Positions 10,297-22,187 of a stretch of DNA of 64,000 nucleotides are shown piece by piece. The notes beneath the pieces are model-generated. The model ran no database searches. It was not told the origin of the DNA and was given only the letters and a program-made list of their open reading frames with translations. Each line of letters opens with the position of its first letter. Within the stretch, counting starts at the first letter, position 1. The position numbers and the translations under genes are program-made. This DNA is from Plantago major (lineage: Eukaryota > Streptophyta > Magnoliopsida > Lamiales > Plantaginaceae), in the NCBI GenBank assembly GCA_026545765.1, contig JAIFAC010000051.1, forward strand, positions 124,001 to 188,000, in the 5' to 3' direction.

Positions 10297-10756
10297 TATG
10301 TTCAATATATTTTTCGGATTTTTATAGATAAAATTATATGAGATTTAATAAAAATTATATATGCAACCAACAAACCAAAAATAAACTGTGAAATATGTAT
10401 ATACCGGTTGAAAATGCAACTAATTCTATGTAGGATTGAATTAATTTAATAAATATTCTATTTTTAAAATTTCAGTATTTCATTTTATCTTATTTAATAA
10501 ATTTATATTTTATTTTAATAGATAAAATAAATTATTTAATTAATAATAGTATTCAAGATTGGTGTCTATGGATTCGTCTTGTCACGACGAATTCAAATAT
10601 ATGTTCCACATATATTTTTCGGATTTTTTAAGATAAAGTTATATGAGATTTAATAAAAATTATATATGCAGTCAATATACCAAAATAACACTGAAATATA
10701 TACTGACTAAAATGTAACTAATTCCACAAAATTCCACGTAGGACTGAATTAATCTG
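10297..10756. repeat. Diverged direct duplication flanking the copy B LTR
   Basis: Two copies of ~140-150 bp, at 10297-10440 and about 10605-10750, share TTCGGATTTTT, TTATATGAGATTTAATAAAA and GTAGGAYTGAATTAAT. The first begins exactly where the copy B LTR ends, so copy B inserted at the edge of an older repeat. The family is unknown. Confidence 0.65.
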
Positions 10757-13014
10757 GTGAGGTTTAGACCACTGTACTTTACATAATATATATATGGATG
10801 GATGGATTTATATTTATACTAAAAATCTTGAACAAAATCAAAAAATCTTAAAAGCAATCAACTAACATTGAAAAATATCAAAACCATCATTTATTTATTA
10901 CACACATCAATACACTATTGCTCAACCTACATAACTAACCCTGCAAAACCTATAAACACAATGCCAAATTAGAAAGTAGTACAACCTTGATGAAAACAAT
11001 TGATTAAAAAATAACACACTTTTTTATTGTTCATTCTGGTAAAACATTGTTAAATGAGTGGTAAAGGTTTATTCTTGGAAAATATGAAGGGACAATCACC
11101 CTTCTCCCAATATCAGTTTCGAATTCATTATGAAGACATAATTCAAGCTGGAGTAAATGTAGAATTCAATATTTTTCCAGACATATCTTAGTGTTAATAC
11201 ATACATATGTCTGTAGCACTAATGGAAATGTTCATGATATGGCATTTTTAGACACATATCGGTACCCTTTTATGTCAGTGCCCATACTGACATATGTTCG
11301 TGGTATACGGACATATTTAGAATCTGCACTTTTAGACGTGTTTATCAATAGATTAATCATGTAGTATGAAGTTTTCTATCAACAAAATATTCTGGACAAT
11401 AAGCAAAGTTGTAGGAAATGTTTAATATAATAATGATGTTTTAATTAAGTTTGTTTTGGTAAGTTGGACTTGTAAATTAAATTTAGGATAAGGACATTAA
11501 TGGAAGATCAACTATGACTTTGTATTAGAATCAATAAAATTTGATTGGATAGTCCACAATCAATAAAAAGTTCAAAGTTCTACTTCCTACAACTTTGCTA
11601 TAAAGACAAAACTCTATCCGGGACTGACATTTTGAAACTCAATTACTACAGAATTACTATTTATACAAGAGACATATCATTGATCACTAGTCACTGCAGC
11701 AGCTCAAGTGCTGATCTATATGATGGATATATCAGTCGAGTGTTGATCTAATATGATCGATCGAGTACAATATCATATAATATATACAAATAAGTCCGAC
11801 CTAGAAACCAACATATTAAGATGACTTAAAGCGACTCCATCATCCCTTGTAGGGAAGACCGACCTTCCATGTAAAGACAATGAGATTCTATGCCGAGGCA
11901 AGGAGACCGACCTCCCGTGCTTAGATGAGAGAGACCGACCTCTTTTACTAATACGACATGAACTCAACATCATTTGATTTAGACTAATCCTACCTAAACA
12001 TGCCTAACCGTCCTCCAACTTGGAGGTAAAACATCAGTGAGCATATATTAACAAAACAGTCGGGACCAACCCTGAGAAGACCGACCTCCTACATCCGGCA
12101 CAAACCATGTGGTTTAAATGCGCCACGTTACTTTGGCTATACGTGTCAAGAGCAGATAGGTCCTGACAAGACTCGGGTGGATCTCTCCATATAAATAGCA
12201 GAGCAATTACTCATCATAATGATAACTCAACTACTCACATTTCTACTCTCTAAATTTATCGGACTGAGCTCTTACTCGAAGTACCGACTAGACAGTTGAA
12301 TCTAACCCATTTTGTAAGACAGACCGGAAAAAATGGATTAACTCCTTACATCTATTTTGCAGGTGTATTTTGCTCAAGATTCAATTATAATTATCAACCT
12401 CACCTGAACACTGGAGTGATTATTTTTGAGATAAAATACTTAACGATTTTTATACCACTATATACAATACTAACTGGTGTTTATAATTTGTTAATTTTAA
12501 TCTGCCCGGCCATGATATTATACTGTACGCAACAAGACAATACCGCTTCGGCCTGCACTACATGATATGCGAATATTAAACCATTTTATCATGTCCTGTC
12601 ATTTTTGTTTTCTTTTCTATTTTATATGATATACATTACTACTTGATCGTCGCATACCAACTTCGGAACTATATATTCCAACCTTGACTTTCCCTGCACT
12701 TGTTCCTATTCACATATAACTTTATACATTTTCAATTTTATCGTCCACATACCTTAATATATTACTAAAAAAAAAAAAAGTATCAAGCACCAATAAATAA
12801 TAATAAGAATCTTACATTTACAATAAATTATAATTTTTTCACTAAAACATTTATACCACATTTTCATAATTTATCATTTATTAAATATTTTGAATTAAAA
12901 CTATGTGTCAATTCTAATGTATGAAGTTCTAAAGAACTAAATCAATACTACTAACTTTTGTCGTACACCTGAAAGCAATATTTCACTTCAAACACCAATC
13001 ATTTAATATACATA
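10757..13014. other. AT-rich intergenic DNA with possible LTR remnant
   Basis: No supported gene. Between about 11780 and 12560 the sequence changes character: the word GACCGACCT recurs at least four times, TATAAATAGCAG at about 12191 looks like a core promoter, and the stretch ends near CTGCACTACA. This could be a decayed solo LTR, but no terminal repeat or target-site duplication could be matched. Open frames at 11545-11751 and 12296-12565 show nothing recognisable. Confidence 0.35.
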
Positions 13015-13278
13015 TACTCCATCTGTCCCGGGTTCAACTTCCCGTGGGCCCGGACACGGGTTTTAAGAGAAAAGTGAATAAAGTAGGAGTAATCGTGAAA
13101 AGTTGGAGTAATAGTGATAAAGTAGGAGTAATAGTGAATAAAGTAGGAGTAATAGTGAATAAAGTAGGAGTAATAATGAATAAAGTAGGAGAGATTGTTT
13201 CCATTTAAGGGATGGAAAGTTGAAGTCGAGACGGACCAAAACGGAATACGGGAAGTTGAAGCCGGGACGGAAGAAGTA
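13015..13278. mobile_element. Stowaway-type MITE with internal 21-bp repeats
   Basis: Flanked by TA dinucleotides, with ~28-bp terminal inverted repeats: the left end starts TACTCCATCTGTCCCGG and the right end read in reverse starts TACTTCTTCCGTCCCGG, both continuing to TTCAACTTCCCG. This fits Stowaway (Tc1/mariner) MITEs, whose termini read CTCCCTCCGT. The middle holds about five units of AGTGAATAAAGTAGGAGTAA. Confidence 0.85.
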
Positions 13279-13604
13279 TTATCTATATATTCTTTGCATT
13301 ATTACGTATTTAGTTAAACATGTGATGTTTATAGTTAAGTATGTGGTAATCACCCATGCATAGTATATACCTCCTAAAGTGTTCTGTTTGAGTTTTGAGT
13401 AATAAAATTATATTATAAACATTCATGAAGTTTAATTTATATAATTTTATTAAATAGGTTTCTTATATTGCAAAGAATAATTTACGACGGAAGTCGAATT
13501 TGAAAAATTAGTCAAAATTTAAGATCTGCTTGGATTGCTAATAAAGTCCAACATTAATTGAGTTGCCTTGTTATCCTGTTTTAACTTTAGTCGCCTTAAC
13601 TTTA

Positions 13605-13883
13605 TACTTCCTCCGTTCCATTAAAAGCTTACTAAGCCATCACTTTATCTTCAATTAAGATAATGATAATAAAATAATAGTTTGTAAGATGAATTATATT
13701 GATAAAATTGTAAGTGGGTGATAAAGTAACAGGGAGATTGAATAAAGTGATGATAAAGTAAGAGAGATAATTAATAAAGAATTAGTTAGTGGGGTAAAAA
13801 CTTTCCATTTATGGGGTTAGTAAGTTTCTAATGGAACACAAAAAATGAAAAATTAAGAAGTTTTTAATGAAACAGAGGGAATA
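13605..13883. mobile_element. Stowaway-type MITE
   Basis: TA-flanked, with ~22-bp terminal inverted repeats: the left end is TACTTCCTCCGTTCCATTAA and the right end in reverse is TATTCCCTCTGTTTCATTAA. The AT-rich interior has no coding capacity. It lies ~480 bp upstream of the KAO start. Confidence 0.8.
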
Positions 13884-14264
13884 TCAAACATAATATTTTA
13901 CAAATCAATTAAAATTCAATTATTATTTACATGGTAAAACTGAAGTCCCTATACCGAACATCTGCTAAATGTAACATTTAATATGGGGTGAGGTGATACA
14001 CAGAAAAAGGATAAAAAAAAGAGAATAAAAAAAGAGCAGGTCACCTCTTTTTTAGTGTATCTTCTGTACATAAGTACAATCAGAGCTCACAGCACAGCAG
14101 AAGGATCCATCAGTGTCTTGGATTCTTTAACTTTATTTAAAAAAAAATCTTGTGATCTATCTATATATCTATCAAAATCCCACTAGCTAACTAATTACTT
14201 ACACATCGATCCTTGTAGCTACCTAGTTCTTCTTCCATCTTCTTCTTGTATATTCTGTATATTC

Positions 14265-14272
14265 TATATATA
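14265..14272 (+). promoter_or_regulatory. Possible TATA box upstream of KAO
   Basis: TATATATA about 92 bp before the ATG. CT-rich and microsatellite-like sequence surrounds it, and another TATA-like run occurs near 14160, so the true core promoter is uncertain. Confidence 0.3.
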
Positions 14273-14363
14273 GAAGTAGAGAATTGAGGACTCATCATCA
14301 TCATCATCACAAATTAATAAGGTAGGTAGCAAGTGAATTTGGGATTTGGGATTGTATGTTTGG

Positions 14364-17300
14364 ATGGATTTAGGATTGTTTGTTTGGTTTAGTTTGGTTG
14401 TGTTGATAGTGAAGTGGGTAGTGAAAAATGGAAATGGTTGGTACTATGAGAGCAGCTGGAAATTGGATGCAAAAGTAGTGTATGAATTACCACCGGGTGA
14501 CTATGGTTGGCCTTTCATCGGTAACATGTGGTCTTTTCTCAGAGCTTTCAAGTCCAATAATCCTGAATCATTCATTTCCACCTTCCACAACAGGTACGTA
14601 CGTACGTTACTACTATTTCTCTATCTTTACAATAATAATCAATCTTCTGAATTTCTGATTCTTCAATTCAATTAATTATCCATCAGTTTCTTAATTAATT
14701 AATTAATTTCCCTTCTTTCTTCACTTCTATTTTTACACTATAATTTTATTTATGCATGCACTACTGGTACTCTGGTAGCTAGTAATAAGGATATAATTAT
14801 TTAAATAGTGCAAGTAAAATCATCCGGAGTGTTTCATTCCAAACTCGAATTGACTTATCTCAATTCAAGTTTAGTTTTTCTGTACAACTTGACTACAAAA
14901 ACTCTATTTGAATTGAGATAACTCAATTCGAGTTTAGAACCAAACATTCCGATCATCTTTCTGCTACCTGTGCATTTGCATACTTGATTGATCGATCGAT
15001 CAGATCTCTAGAGTTTAATGGTAAAGTTTGATGTATGATTTTAAAGAAATTAGAGGTTTTGTTTGGAAAAGAAAATAGCAAATGGAAAGATATTCGTAAT
15101 TAATTTTGATTGAACCAATATTGGAATATTGGTAAAAACCCATACGGCCCATACCCACCGTTTGGTTAATTTTTTAATGATGATGACTATATAAGTGCTT
15201 GCTTGCTCGCTCGCTCGATCATCCCCAAATTGAATAAAGAAAGAATACAAAGAGAGAGAGATAGAAATAAAGAAAGATGGGCTGACTAGCTATCTGCTTA
15301 AAAGTGAGTGTCCTGTCCACTCCACTCCTGTCCTTTTCTGTTTGTATCTATCTTAAAAAGCAAAGATTCACACACCACATTTTACTACTTCATATTTGGT
15401 CCCAAAAAATATATGGTTAAAAATTAGTTTGAGATATTAATTTAGTGTAAAAGTATATGTGACCCGAAAAATATACGGTTAAAAATGAATTGTATTATGT
15501 AAGTAATTACCATAAAAAGAAATGTAATAATTTTAGTGAAACGCTTAAAACGAAAAATTATTACAATTTTAGTGAAACGGATGGAGTATTTCTTAGCCTA
15601 ATTTAATTAATTAATTAGTATTCCCGACACAGCAGGTTGCATCGGAGTTCTTTTTTCAGATGAAAAGTAACTTAGATGAATTTTGTGTGCAATAAGTCTC
15701 ATATTAAAATTTAAATATGCATGACATAAACATTATAATATATATTTAAACTTATACTTAGTTAATTATAAATTCAATCATAATATATGTTAATTAAATG
15801 AGTAATTAATAAAAATATAAATTTTGGTGATTACAATGGTGGAAGTAGTGGGAGATGATGTGCAATTCCCTTCTTTTTTTTCTTTTGCCTTTTTAGCTTT
15901 ATTTTTATAAGTGAAATTTGAAGTCAAAATTAATCAATTGGTCAAAATTAAATTGATTGGTGTAACAAATTTTAGAATAGTAAAGATATTGTTTTGGTAT
16001 ATGTTAATTATTTTTGTGTTTTTAGATTTTATAGGGTTATGATTTATGTAGTTTGTCCAAGGCCCAAAACCAAAAAATCAAAAGACTGCTCTGCTGCTCT
16101 ACAATGGATCATGATGATCATCAATTCAATATTACTATTAACTAACTGATCTACAGGTTCGGACATACTGGATTATACAAAGCGCACATGTTCGGAAATC
16201 CCAGCATTATTGTCACGACTCCTGAAGCATGCCGTAAAATCCTCACCGACGATTCCTTCAAACCTGGCTGGCCTATTTCCACACAAAATCTTATAGGGAG
16301 GAAATCCTTCGTTGGCATATCCGATCAAGAGCATAGATGGTTACGCAAATTAACTGCTGCACCCGTAAATGGTAACGAAGCCTTGTCCCTGTATCTCAAA
16401 TATATCGAAGACAATGTCAGCACCGCTTTGGAAAAATGGGCCGGGATGGGGCCTATTATGTTTCTAACTGAGCTTCGCAAGCTCACATTTCGGATAATTA
16501 TGCATATTTTTCTGAGTTCTGAGAGCGAACATGTCATGGAGGCCTTGGAGAGGGAGTACACTGTCCTCAACTATGGTGTTCGCGCTATGGCTATCAATAT
16601 ACCAGGATTTGCTTATCACAAAGCACTTAAGGTGATTTTTTTTAATTATATATATAAATAAATATTACCCCTTGACTTCATTCAAAATATGCACTTAAAT
16701 TTTATTTGTGCTAAATTGGTTTATGCTTGTTAGGCGCGTAAGAATCTCGTCGCAGTTCTCCAAGCCATAGTAACCAGACGAAGGGAAGAGAAGACTCCAG
16801 CAGTGAAAAAGGACATGATGGATGCTCTTTTGGACGCGAAAGATGAAAATGGTAGAAGCTTGACAGACGAAGAAATCATTGATGTGTTGGTTATGTACCT
16901 AAATGCAGGACATGAATCTTCAGGACATATCACTATGTGGGCGACCGTTCTTTTACAGAACCATCCTGACATCTTTAAAAAGGCTAAGGTATGAACCAAC
17001 CGCATATATATATTTATAGTAGCTAGCGTAACTCAGTGTGCATAAAATTATCTATCATAAATTAAATGACAATAAATGTATTCAGGCTGAGCAAGAAGAA
17101 ATTGTCCGAAACAGGGCGGCTGATCAGAAAGGTTTGACACTGAAAGAAGTACGACAAATGGAGTATCTTTCCATGGTATGTGGTCTACTGAATTCTTGGT
17201 TATTACATAGTATGGAATTAGTAGCTGTAGTATTACAAATTTACAATGATGAAATTAATTGTTATGGAAATTAACCATGTGCGGCAGGTAATAGATGAAA

Positions 17301-18071
17301 CGCTTCGTCTCATTACATTCTCATTGACGGTCTTCAGAGAGGCAAACAGAGATGTCAATATTTGTGGTATGTATGCTACAATTTAGTCATGTTAGTTATA
17401 TTGGTATATGAATAGATTTACCTGCGCCAACAAGCTGCATCCATCTAAACATGCACAGAGGTCTGCTTTATTATATAGTTTTTGTGTGTCAGGTTATACA
17501 ATTCCTAAGGGATGGAAGGTTTTGGTGTGGTTTAGGAGCGTTCACTATGATCCAGAAGTATATCCGGAACCAAAAAAGTTTGACCCTTCTAGATGGGATG
17601 TGAGTCTTGATACGCAGCTAGCTTGCCATATACTATAGATATATTTACTTACATGTATTTCTTCATCTTGTTGAGATGGATGGATGTTTTATGTCATGTC
17701 ATGTTTGTTTGATGGGATTCTGCATGCAGGGGTTTACACCGAAAGCAGGAAATTTCCTCCCGTTTGGTGGTGGAAGCAGACTATGCCCCGGAAATGATCT
17801 AGCCAAGCTTGAAATTTCCATCTTTCTTCACCATTTTCTATTGAACTATGAGTGAGTTGCACGTACTAGTTAGTTAATTGGGGGTTTAGTTTCCAGTCCG
17901 ATCCACAATTTCGGGCTTCTGTTTAATTTTGATTTGAGTGTGTTCTTATGTTATGATTAATTGAATTACAGGCTCGAGCAGTACAATCCCAGTAGTCCAG
18001 TGATGTATTTACCCCATACAAGGCCTAAGGACAACTGCCTTGGGAGAATCAGAAGAAGTACTCCTAGTTAA
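14364..18071 (+). CDS. KAO: ent-Kaurenoic acid oxidase, cytochrome P450 CYP88A type
   Basis: CYP88A enzymes oxidise ent-kaurenoic acid in three steps to GA12, the entry to gibberellins, at the endoplasmic reticulum. Eight exons with GT-AG introns join in frame: 14364-14593, 16157-16631, 16734-16988, 17086-17175, 17288-17366, 17493-17599, 17730-17851, 17972-18071, giving 485 residues, normal for the family (~490). Visible features: an N-terminal hydrophobic anchor (residues 3-17), the proline-rich hinge [13 protein letters not shown], the I-helix AGHES (293-297), the K-helix ETLR (354-357), FDPSRW (406-411) and the haem loop [10 protein letters not shown] with Cys431. NLDs such as [10 protein letters not shown] and [13 protein letters not shown] are typical CYP88A. 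The first ATG of the frame is at 14364; an upstream in-frame TTG at 14346 is not used. Intron 1 is long (1563 bp) and carries MITEs. No lesion is seen; a CYP88 relative with another substrate is possible. Confidence 0.93.
14825..14951. mobile_element. 127-bp foldback MITE in KAO intron 1
   Basis: Two arms of about 55 bp are near-perfect inverted repeats: the left starts CGGAGTGTTTCATTCCAAAC and the right in reverse starts CGGAATGTTTGGTTCTAAAC, both continuing to TCGAATTGA. They are separated by a short loop. ATCATC flanks both sides (14819-14824, 14952-14957), a plausible 6-bp target duplication. The superfamily is not assigned. Confidence 0.75.
15385..15590. mobile_element. Degraded MITE-like repeat in KAO intron 1
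   Basis: The right end, read in reverse, begins TACTCCATCCGTTTCACTAA, like a Stowaway terminus. The interior contains two copies of TTTTAGTGAAACG and two related blocks around TATATGGTTAAAAAT. The left terminus is too diverged to fix. Confidence 0.45.
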
Positions 18072-18602
18072 TTGTACTGCCTCACTGCATGCACCCCCGG
18101 CCTATATATTGCCCGGCCATGCCGCGCCCCAAAATAAATGGAATCAAACAAATGGACGGTATATATGGTAGCTACCTACCGAGTGCTTGATTGAGGAATC
18201 CCAATATTATGCCACACAGGCCAGTCTTATAATTAACTACTTCCGCCCACATACAGACGCCATGCGACCGAATGTGTTGCTTTTATAAAATTTTCCTGCT
18301 CTTATATGGTAACGTTTTATCCTACTATGGTAAAGTCAAGCCAAAAAAACCTTATCGAGAAAAAATGGTTCCTTTTTGGGTTTGCTACTTTTAAGCAAAG
18401 TTGTTTCCAATTTTAGATAGAGAACCAAAGCTTGGGTATTAGCAGCAATTGCATTAGAGATACCTAACTATCAGTACTAGTTTGATGCATTCCTTGAGAG
18501 AACACAACCACGAGTAGGGCTATAAACTAATCAATCCGTTCCCGAGCGCTCGTTAAAAAGCTCGGCCAATGCCCAGAACGTGCTCGAGATAAGTCGAAAC
18601 CT
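18072..18602. other. KAO 3' flank, no gene seen
   Basis: About 530 bp holding the presumed 3' untranslated region and then unremarkable intergenic DNA. No coding region or RNA gene is recognised. Confidence 0.5.
18133..18138 (+). terminator. Candidate polyadenylation signal of KAO
   Basis: AATAAA 62 bases after the KAO stop codon, within AT-rich sequence. Plant signals are degenerate, so this is a positional inference. Confidence 0.45.
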
Positions 18603-19020
18603 GGCTCTGATACCACTTTTGTCATGCCCCAAAACCAAAATACTTTGGCACGACCAGCCGTCTATCGTAATATGGGCTCACGCCAAGACGAAGCCTCAAT
18701 TTTTATAAATCATTTTGAAAAGAGTGGTACCACAGCAGAACAACTATAACTCAAATACAAAAAATACAATTCTAGAAAACTCAAAATAAATACAACCTTC
18801 ACAAATTACAACACTTTCACCAACACTATTAGCTGCTCTAGACCAGACCGACTTGCTTCCACTAGCAACCTTCATAGCTCCGGATGTTAACCATATAGAT
18901 AAAATTGAAGCTGTAACAAGTAGGACTAGTTCGGATGTTATCATCTTGCTCGATCCGTAGGGATTCGGTGTGCCATTCTGAATCGTGTTGTCTTGTGAGA
19001 AGTTGGTAAAAAAGTACAAT
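18603..19020 (-). repeat. Minus-strand LTR remnant with primer-binding site
   Basis: GGCTCTGATACCA at 18603-18615 is the reverse complement of the initiator-Met tRNA primer site. After a four-base gap comes TGTCATGCCCC, which read in reverse is an LTR end (GGGGCATGACA). This is the arrangement of a minus-strand element whose 5' LTR lies to the right and whose body, to the left, is almost entirely lost next to KAO. The far LTR boundary is not determined; 19020 is a nominal limit. Confidence 0.5.
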
Positions 19021-20603
19021 CAGTAGAAAGGTTGAGTAACTTGCTACGGGTCAGAATCGGTACGGAGGTCATCATGGCAGCCTCGGGGCTGACGCATCCG
19101 AACGGGCAATAGTTGAAAATAATTCACTCAAGAAGGCCGGAAATGTGAAGGGACTTTTGGGCCCAAGCCCATCGCTGGCGTTAGGCCCAAGTCCAGGCCC
19201 AAGCCCATCGCCGGAGGTTACGGACCACGTGGCGACTATTGATTGGTTCTTCACTTCTATATATACCCTTGGATTGTACGGCTTTTTGTCAGATCATTCC
19301 ATCCCTTTTATAGTAATAGGTAGTTCGGATCCTGTGGTCCGGACGTCTGAACGAGTGGGTTTATACCACCGTTCTTATGCATGATCTTGCCTCTAAGGGT
19401 TTTTCAGTGCTTCGGAAGTCCCTCTGGGTTGGATCATGCTGGGGACGATGAAATCAAATCACTCGGATCTACGCTCCTTCGGATCTTCGTGCTAACCTTC
19501 TTTCTCCGGGGCTATAGTCCGTACTAACGACTTGAGCCCTGGGGGAGGAGGTTATCTTGCGAGTTCCAAGGTTTTTCCGATACTTTTTAAATACCATGTC
19601 AGTATCTCCCCCGGATTGCCGGGTTAGTCTTCTTTCTCCGCGGCTGTGGTTGGGAGCAACAGCTTGAGCCCCGGGGAAGTAGACTAGCTCGATGGCTCGG
19701 GGGATTACCCAACAACTGCTCATTCGGAGAAATCCAGCACAAGCACATTTTATTCTTAACAAAGTATTTCTCCTCGAATCAATGTGCTAGCCTTTTTTGT
19801 CCGGACAATCAGGTTAGTTCACTAGTTTTAGGAGCTATTAGACACTTGCTTCGGATGCTCAAACGTTTATGGACTATCAGCTTCTTCCACCATGTACCAT
19901 TTTCTTGTGTTGGGTGTCCGTTTCACGAGAAAGTGGTTGTGGTGGAAGTTACGGAGGGCCCATTGACCGTGTCTCCGTAGCACCAGCTGTCTCTCTGATT
20001 ATTTGTCTCGAAACCCGGTTCGTGTGATTCGGAAGTTTCTATACGAGTTCTCCAGCCAAAGCAGTCGAACCATCTTACGTTGGTCCGATCGCATCAATCA
20101 CGTTTTGCCAGTAGCTGTAGTTTCAGTCATTGGAGAATCGTGATTGATGCCGTCGTGTCACCATAAGTTTGTTTCGGACGGTAAACTTATTGTTTGCTTC
20201 GGAGTACAGTGGTCAGTTTATAAGTCTCGGACGAACACCGTGTCCGACCAAACCATGGGTCAACCAGTGGAGAATTTGTTTAAGGCGATTAAACATTTGG
20301 GAACATTTGACCTCGTGGACTCGGACCCATTATCCGAACAAGCCAAGCCAACGAAAACTTTGAGTTGATGGTCAGTTTTACAAATTCAACGCACAAGGAG
20401 AAGCATGCACTCGAAAGGGAAATAACACAAGCCAATAATAAAAGTTGCTCCGAGCCATCAACGAGCCCGAACCAATAACATAGATACCGAGTCAAGTGTA
20501 ACTTAGATAAAGCAAGTTATACAAAATAGCAACTAAGAAGGAAATAACATTGTCTCAAGGCCCGAAGGCTCACAATTACAGAAATCCGGGGCATACCCCG
20601 TCT
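19021..20603. other. TE-derived DNA with two diverged repeat copies
   Basis: No supported gene. Two related ~65-bp copies at about 19492-19556 and 19622-19686 share CTTCTTTCTCCG and CTTGAGCCC, with GGGG following. The words TCCGA and TCGGA are very frequent, as they are through 25.1 kb, suggesting the whole block belongs to one element type. Open frames at 19145-19384, 20144-20368 and elsewhere are not recognisable. Confidence 0.45.
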
Positions 20604-20916
20604 TCACTCTTTCCGCCGCTCGGATGAACCAGCCGGAGTTCCGGAGGGGCCTTCTGTCTCCCTTTCCGGAGGTGCTTGCTCCCTTTCCCTAGCCTCTTGG
20701 GCCAACCTCCTTTCCCTCCGAGCCTGCAACTCTTTCAGGAAGGAAGGGCATTGTTGCATCAAATCCAAGTCCCGATCGAACCCTTGGACAGGCCCGGGCA
20801 AGGTCAACCAGTCTCGGTTGTGCTCCAAGTGATCCTCCAAAGGAATGAAGACACTAGACATCAGCACTCGAGGCACGAACTGCGGGAGGTACGGACCGCC
20901 ATGGTCGAACTTCTTA
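20604..20916 (-). pseudogene. C-terminal tail of minus-strand gypsy-type protein gene
   Basis: Downstream of the stop at 20914 another minus-strand frame continues with apparently genuine protein sequence: HGGPYLPQFVPRVLMSSVF, then a charged segment near ELQARRERRLAQEARERE, ending SSERRKE at 20604. It reads as the natural continuation of the coiled-coil exon after a frameshift or an unrecognised intron. It could be chance, since the frame stays open by only ~100 codons. Confidence 0.45.
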
Positions 20917-21483
20917 ATCCTCTGTCTCATCACAGACCAGCTCCACAAACTCGCATTGGAGCAAGTCTTCATCCGAGACACCCTCTGGAGCAAAGTCCGA
21001 GCCATCGGCCTCTTTGAAAGCATAAATGCCTTCAGCCTCCAAGTCACAGCCACTCGGAATCCAACCTTTCCTCCGGAACTGGCCCACAGCAGCATCGAAC
21101 CCATCCTGCCGAGCCTCGTCATACTTGGATTCGAACAAAAATTTGCAGGAGTCCGAACACAAAAAATCTTGAACAGCCTTTGTCCGGACCTTTAGCAGCT
21201 CATTCAGCATCATATCTTTGAAGCTCCGGGAGACACCAACGAACTCATCCAGGTTATCTTGGTGAACTTTCAGATCCTTCTCCAGCGCTAGGATGGCACT
21301 TTTCATTTTGGCCGTCTCCGACTCGGCCTCCTTCTTGGCAGCTATGGTCCTTTTCAGCCGCACAGACAGACTGTTCAACCGAGACGTCTCAACCGCCCAA
21401 GCAGCCTCAGCCTTGGCCAGATCCTCCTCTAGGGTGGCCCTCCGACCCGCCACCACAGAGCACGCCTGAACGGCGGCAGCAAG
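20914..21483 (-). pseudogene. Coiled-coil exon of minus-strand gypsy-type protein gene
   Basis: A minus-strand open segment beginning LAAAVQACSVVAGRRATLEE after a good acceptor (CTCTCAG at 21484-21490). About 100 residues of heptad-like coiled coil (EEDLAKAEAAWAVE through ALEKDLKVHQDN) lead into a globular stretch (FESKYDEARQDGFDAAVGQF) and an acidic end. Long coiled coils of this kind are usual in the C-terminal half of plant proteins labelled 'putative gypsy type transposon'. Its frame does not join the upstream exon under the simplest splice choice, so there is a lesion or a different junction. Confidence 0.55.
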
Positions 21484-21548
21484 CTGAGAGCAACCGACAT
21501 TAAAAAGTTAGAGCCATAATTCCGAGCCAAAGAAAGTTGAAACAACAA

Positions 21549-22187
21549 TCAGAAATTCAGATGAACAAACCTTGCATACCGAGCGGTCAACTCATAATCC
21601 GCTCCGAGGCGTGACCGAGCCACCTCGATCAAATCCAGCTCCGGCGCATCACTCATCTTCACCTTGCCTATCTTGGCCGGAGGGATTGGACCTTCGGACG
21701 AATGCTTTTGCCTGGACGCAGCGCTCGAGCCACTGGCAGGGGGATCCCGAGACACAGACCTCGGAGGTTTCTTGGTCCCCTTCGAACCAACCACCTTACC
21801 CTTGTCCAGGGTAGGTATTGTATGGGCCTCCTCCGCTCGGAAAGAAGCAGCATTCCGAGGCTCCTCCATTGGCAGCACGGTGGAAGTCTTGATGATTTGG
21901 GTCCGAGTACCCTCCTCCATCTCATTTCTCTGAGCAGCATTCTGCTTCCGCTTCAACTCTCGCATAGTGTACATGGTGTGCTCAAACCAAAAAGCTACAC
22001 ATCCGAATGACAATAAGATGCAAGATAACACGAATTTACAATTTATAACTACAAACAAGGTAACCACCGAATAGGATGACCAACTGCACGCCCGAAGGAG
22101 GAAACACTTACTCAAGTCCTCCTTTTCATCGCAAAAACTTGGCTCCGAAAAGCCGGCCAGGTACGGAAGAGGTTGGCATATCAACCC
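21549..22187 (-). pseudogene. Middle exon region of minus-strand gypsy-type protein gene
   Basis: This continues the frame of the upstream ORF after a single TGA (22188-22190). A likely intron at 22111-21995, with donor GTAAGTG and acceptor TGTAG, removes a hydrophobic, unlikely segment and joins EDL to TFWFEHT in frame. The rest is low-complexity and charged (RELKRKQNAAQRNEMEEG, then SRDPPASGSSAASRQKH) and ends ELTARYA at a second donor-like GTTTGT near 21570. The TGA is a nonsense change or a sequencing error. Confidence 0.55.

Noticed and set aside
11545..12565. Open frames in intergenic DNA upstream of KAO
   Set aside because: No recognisable domain or gene structure; length is within chance for AT-rich DNA.
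14346..14363. Upstream in-frame TTG as the KAO start
   Set aside because: ATG at 14364 gives the normal N-terminal anchor and length; plants rarely initiate at TTG.
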